Shown piece by piece: positions 62,716 through 64,000 of a stretch of DNA of 64,000 bases. Position 1 is the first letter of the stretch, and each line of letters begins with the position of its first letter. Both the position numbers and the translations under genes were made by a program. The DNA is from Sphagnum compactum (taxonomy: Eukaryota; Bryophyta; Sphagnopsida; Sphagnales). The notes below the pieces were generated by a model. It was not told the origin of the DNA and did not search any database. It was given only the letters and a program-made list of their open reading frames with translations. The stretch covers positions 11,780,001 through 11,844,000 of the forward strand of contig OZ234498.1 in assembly GCA_965153455.1 (NCBI GenBank), written 5' to 3'.

Positions 62716-64000
62716 ATGAGATGCAGCATGCAAGGAGGAGGAGGACATGTGCATTATGTCTTCTGTTGTTGTTCTTGTTGTTGTTTGTTGTTGTTGGTCA
62801 TGGTGACACACACATTAGGTCTTTCCAGGGATGCTGCATTTGTTGGCTACAGTGAGCGCTACCTTGGAAGACAATCTTCAAGCCTGGAAAATCATGGTTC
62901 TTTTGCCTGTCTTTGTTCCTCCCCACCCACATCTCTCATGTGCTATGCTCTCTCTCTGCCCACCAAACATAGTTAGAAAGCATTTTTGCTTTTCTTTTCT
63001 TTTTGTCTCTCTTTTAATGAATTGCTTGCTCAGAAATTGTTGCATAGTTTTCTTTCTCTTCTAGACAACCAGAAGATCCCTAATTACCCACTTCCACAAG
63101 AGAAGATCTTTTGATTTCAAAAGAATATGGATTTGGTTGGACCATCTCCTTGAGGGCATATATGATGCTGCCAAAAGCTTAGAGACAAGGCAGTTATTGT
63201 ATGCATCACAGAGGAAGGTCTTGAATACCATAGTTAGTACCTTGGTAACTTCACCAACTAATTATATTGTTGAAATTTTCAAAAGATTTTTTTTAGCAAA
63301 GAACAAAACAAATTTGAGTCAATATTGAATCTTTAGGACTATTCCATTTGAAGAAATGAAAGTTTCAAAAGTATTTAATTATTTGACAGACGTGTTGAAG
63401 TAGTTGCCAAGGTACTATGGATCGTCCCAAAATATATGTATATTATGTCTTGCCATCTCCATCAATCTCTCAAATTTTGCTGAAGTTTGTCACATAGAAA
63501 GAGAGCAGACATGGGTTGTGTTGGTCTCAAGTGATGCAAGTGATCATAGAAAGAAACAAGTCTTTTCATGTGCTATTTTGCATTGACGTTTGTGTGTGCA
63601 TGTCTTTGGGCCCCCTATTGGAATCAATGAGTTTTTCTTGCTAATGATGAACAGGCCTGCCGCTGCAACAAAAGGAACACTTGGTGTTTGAGACCAAATA
63701 TGGGGTAGGCTTGTTTGTTTGTTTGTTTCCCACAAATTTCCTCTTGTATTTTTGTGCCCATTCATAGATGTGTCAGCTTTTGAACACCATGAAGTACTCT
63801 TCATTGCACACATGGGAATGAGTTGAAGAAACTCATTCCTGTCAAACTCAACATCTTGACGAGAAGAAGTATCATGAGTTGTGAGTGCAATGCTTCAATT
63901 GAATGAAACAATACTGTGTACATTGCAGGAGATCACGGTGGAGCTTCAAAAAGATTATGCTCCCCAAACTGTAAGATATGTGAAGGTGAACCTTTTGGGA
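62716..64000 (+). CDS. Probable membrane-anchored cyclophilin-type peptidyl-prolyl isomerase, 5' part only
   Basis: Two exons are well supported by phase and sequence: 63655-63704 (ending LVFETKYG) and 63929-63985 (EITVELQKDYAPQTVRYVK). Joined, they give ETKYG-EITVEL.KDYAPQTV, the first strands of a cyclophilin fold as in plant single-TM cyclophilins (VxTxxGxIxIELYxDxAPxTV). Upstream, an ATG at 62716 opens a frame with a Gly-rich start and a Cys/Leu-rich hydrophobic stretch (YVFCCCSCCCLLLLVMV), a plausible signal anchor. A GT donor near 62850 (TACA|GTGAGC) or 62896 (CATG|GTTCTT) would join in phase to the exon at 63655. The rest lies beyond the window. The family and the first exon are inferences. 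Confidence 0.45.
62984..63654 (+). other. Probable intron of the cyclophilin-type gene
   Basis: Pyrimidine-rich, AT-rich DNA with no supported exon lies between the candidate first exon and the exon at 63655. Short frames at 63137-63328 and 63404-63586 have no recognised domain. Confidence 0.35.

Overview
The window is nuclear DNA of a land plant. Genes are split by GT-AG introns, separated by long AT-rich intergenic DNA, and accompanied by plant telomere-type TTTAGGG/CCCTAAA motifs, many microsatellites and tRNA-derived SINE-like heads. An EPF-LIKE (EPFL) secreted peptide gene and an AP2/ERF (DREB-type) gene place it in the embryophytes. The repeat-rich intergenic DNA suggests a bryophyte, lycophyte or fern rather than a compact angiosperm, but the sequence alone does not settle the species.

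Layout. 1-9.8 kb: gene-less, AT-rich, with degenerate CCTAGG and TTAGG-type repeats and a SINE-like head. 9.86-10.65 kb: an eight-unit minisatellite. 11.3-26.5 kb (+): one large gene that I assembled from 26 exons. It encodes an H3K36 methyltransferase of the ASHH2/SDG8 class of 2617 residues, with an acidic N-terminus, CW zinc finger, AWS-SET-post-SET, a conserved helical region, a proline-rich region and an SRI-like C-terminus. All exon phases agree. 26.6-41 kb: gene-less, with a 76-bp tandem duplication, a dispersed modular element, a tRNA-like SINE head and a 44/45-bp tandem array. 42.5-43.5 kb (+): a three-exon EPFL peptide gene, invisible as a single ORF. 44-50 kb: gene-less, ending in a reversed copy of the dispersed element and a three-unit repeat with telomere-like blocks. 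51.1-52.2 kb (-): an intronless DREB-type AP2/ERF gene with a very G-rich leader or promoter. 52.3-57.8 kb: gene-less, with homopolymer tracts and an array of TGACGT-type sites. 57.9-60.6 kb (-): a five-exon gene for a plastid-type NTF2-like/DUF2358 protein of 288 residues. 61.7-62.6 kb: an approximately 85-bp tandem array. 62.7-64.0 kb (+): the 5' part of a probable membrane-anchored cyclophilin-type gene, cut by the window edge.

The genes are not an operon or an evident functional cluster: a chromatin modifier, a developmental peptide, a transcription factor, a plastid protein and a probable isomerase lie in ordinary plant spacing. I found no convincing undescribed system. The most useful results are the reconstructed gene models (especially the EPFL gene), the SRI-like tail and phase-symmetric exon run of the methyltransferase, its 132-nt stop-free intron, and several locally amplified repeat families.
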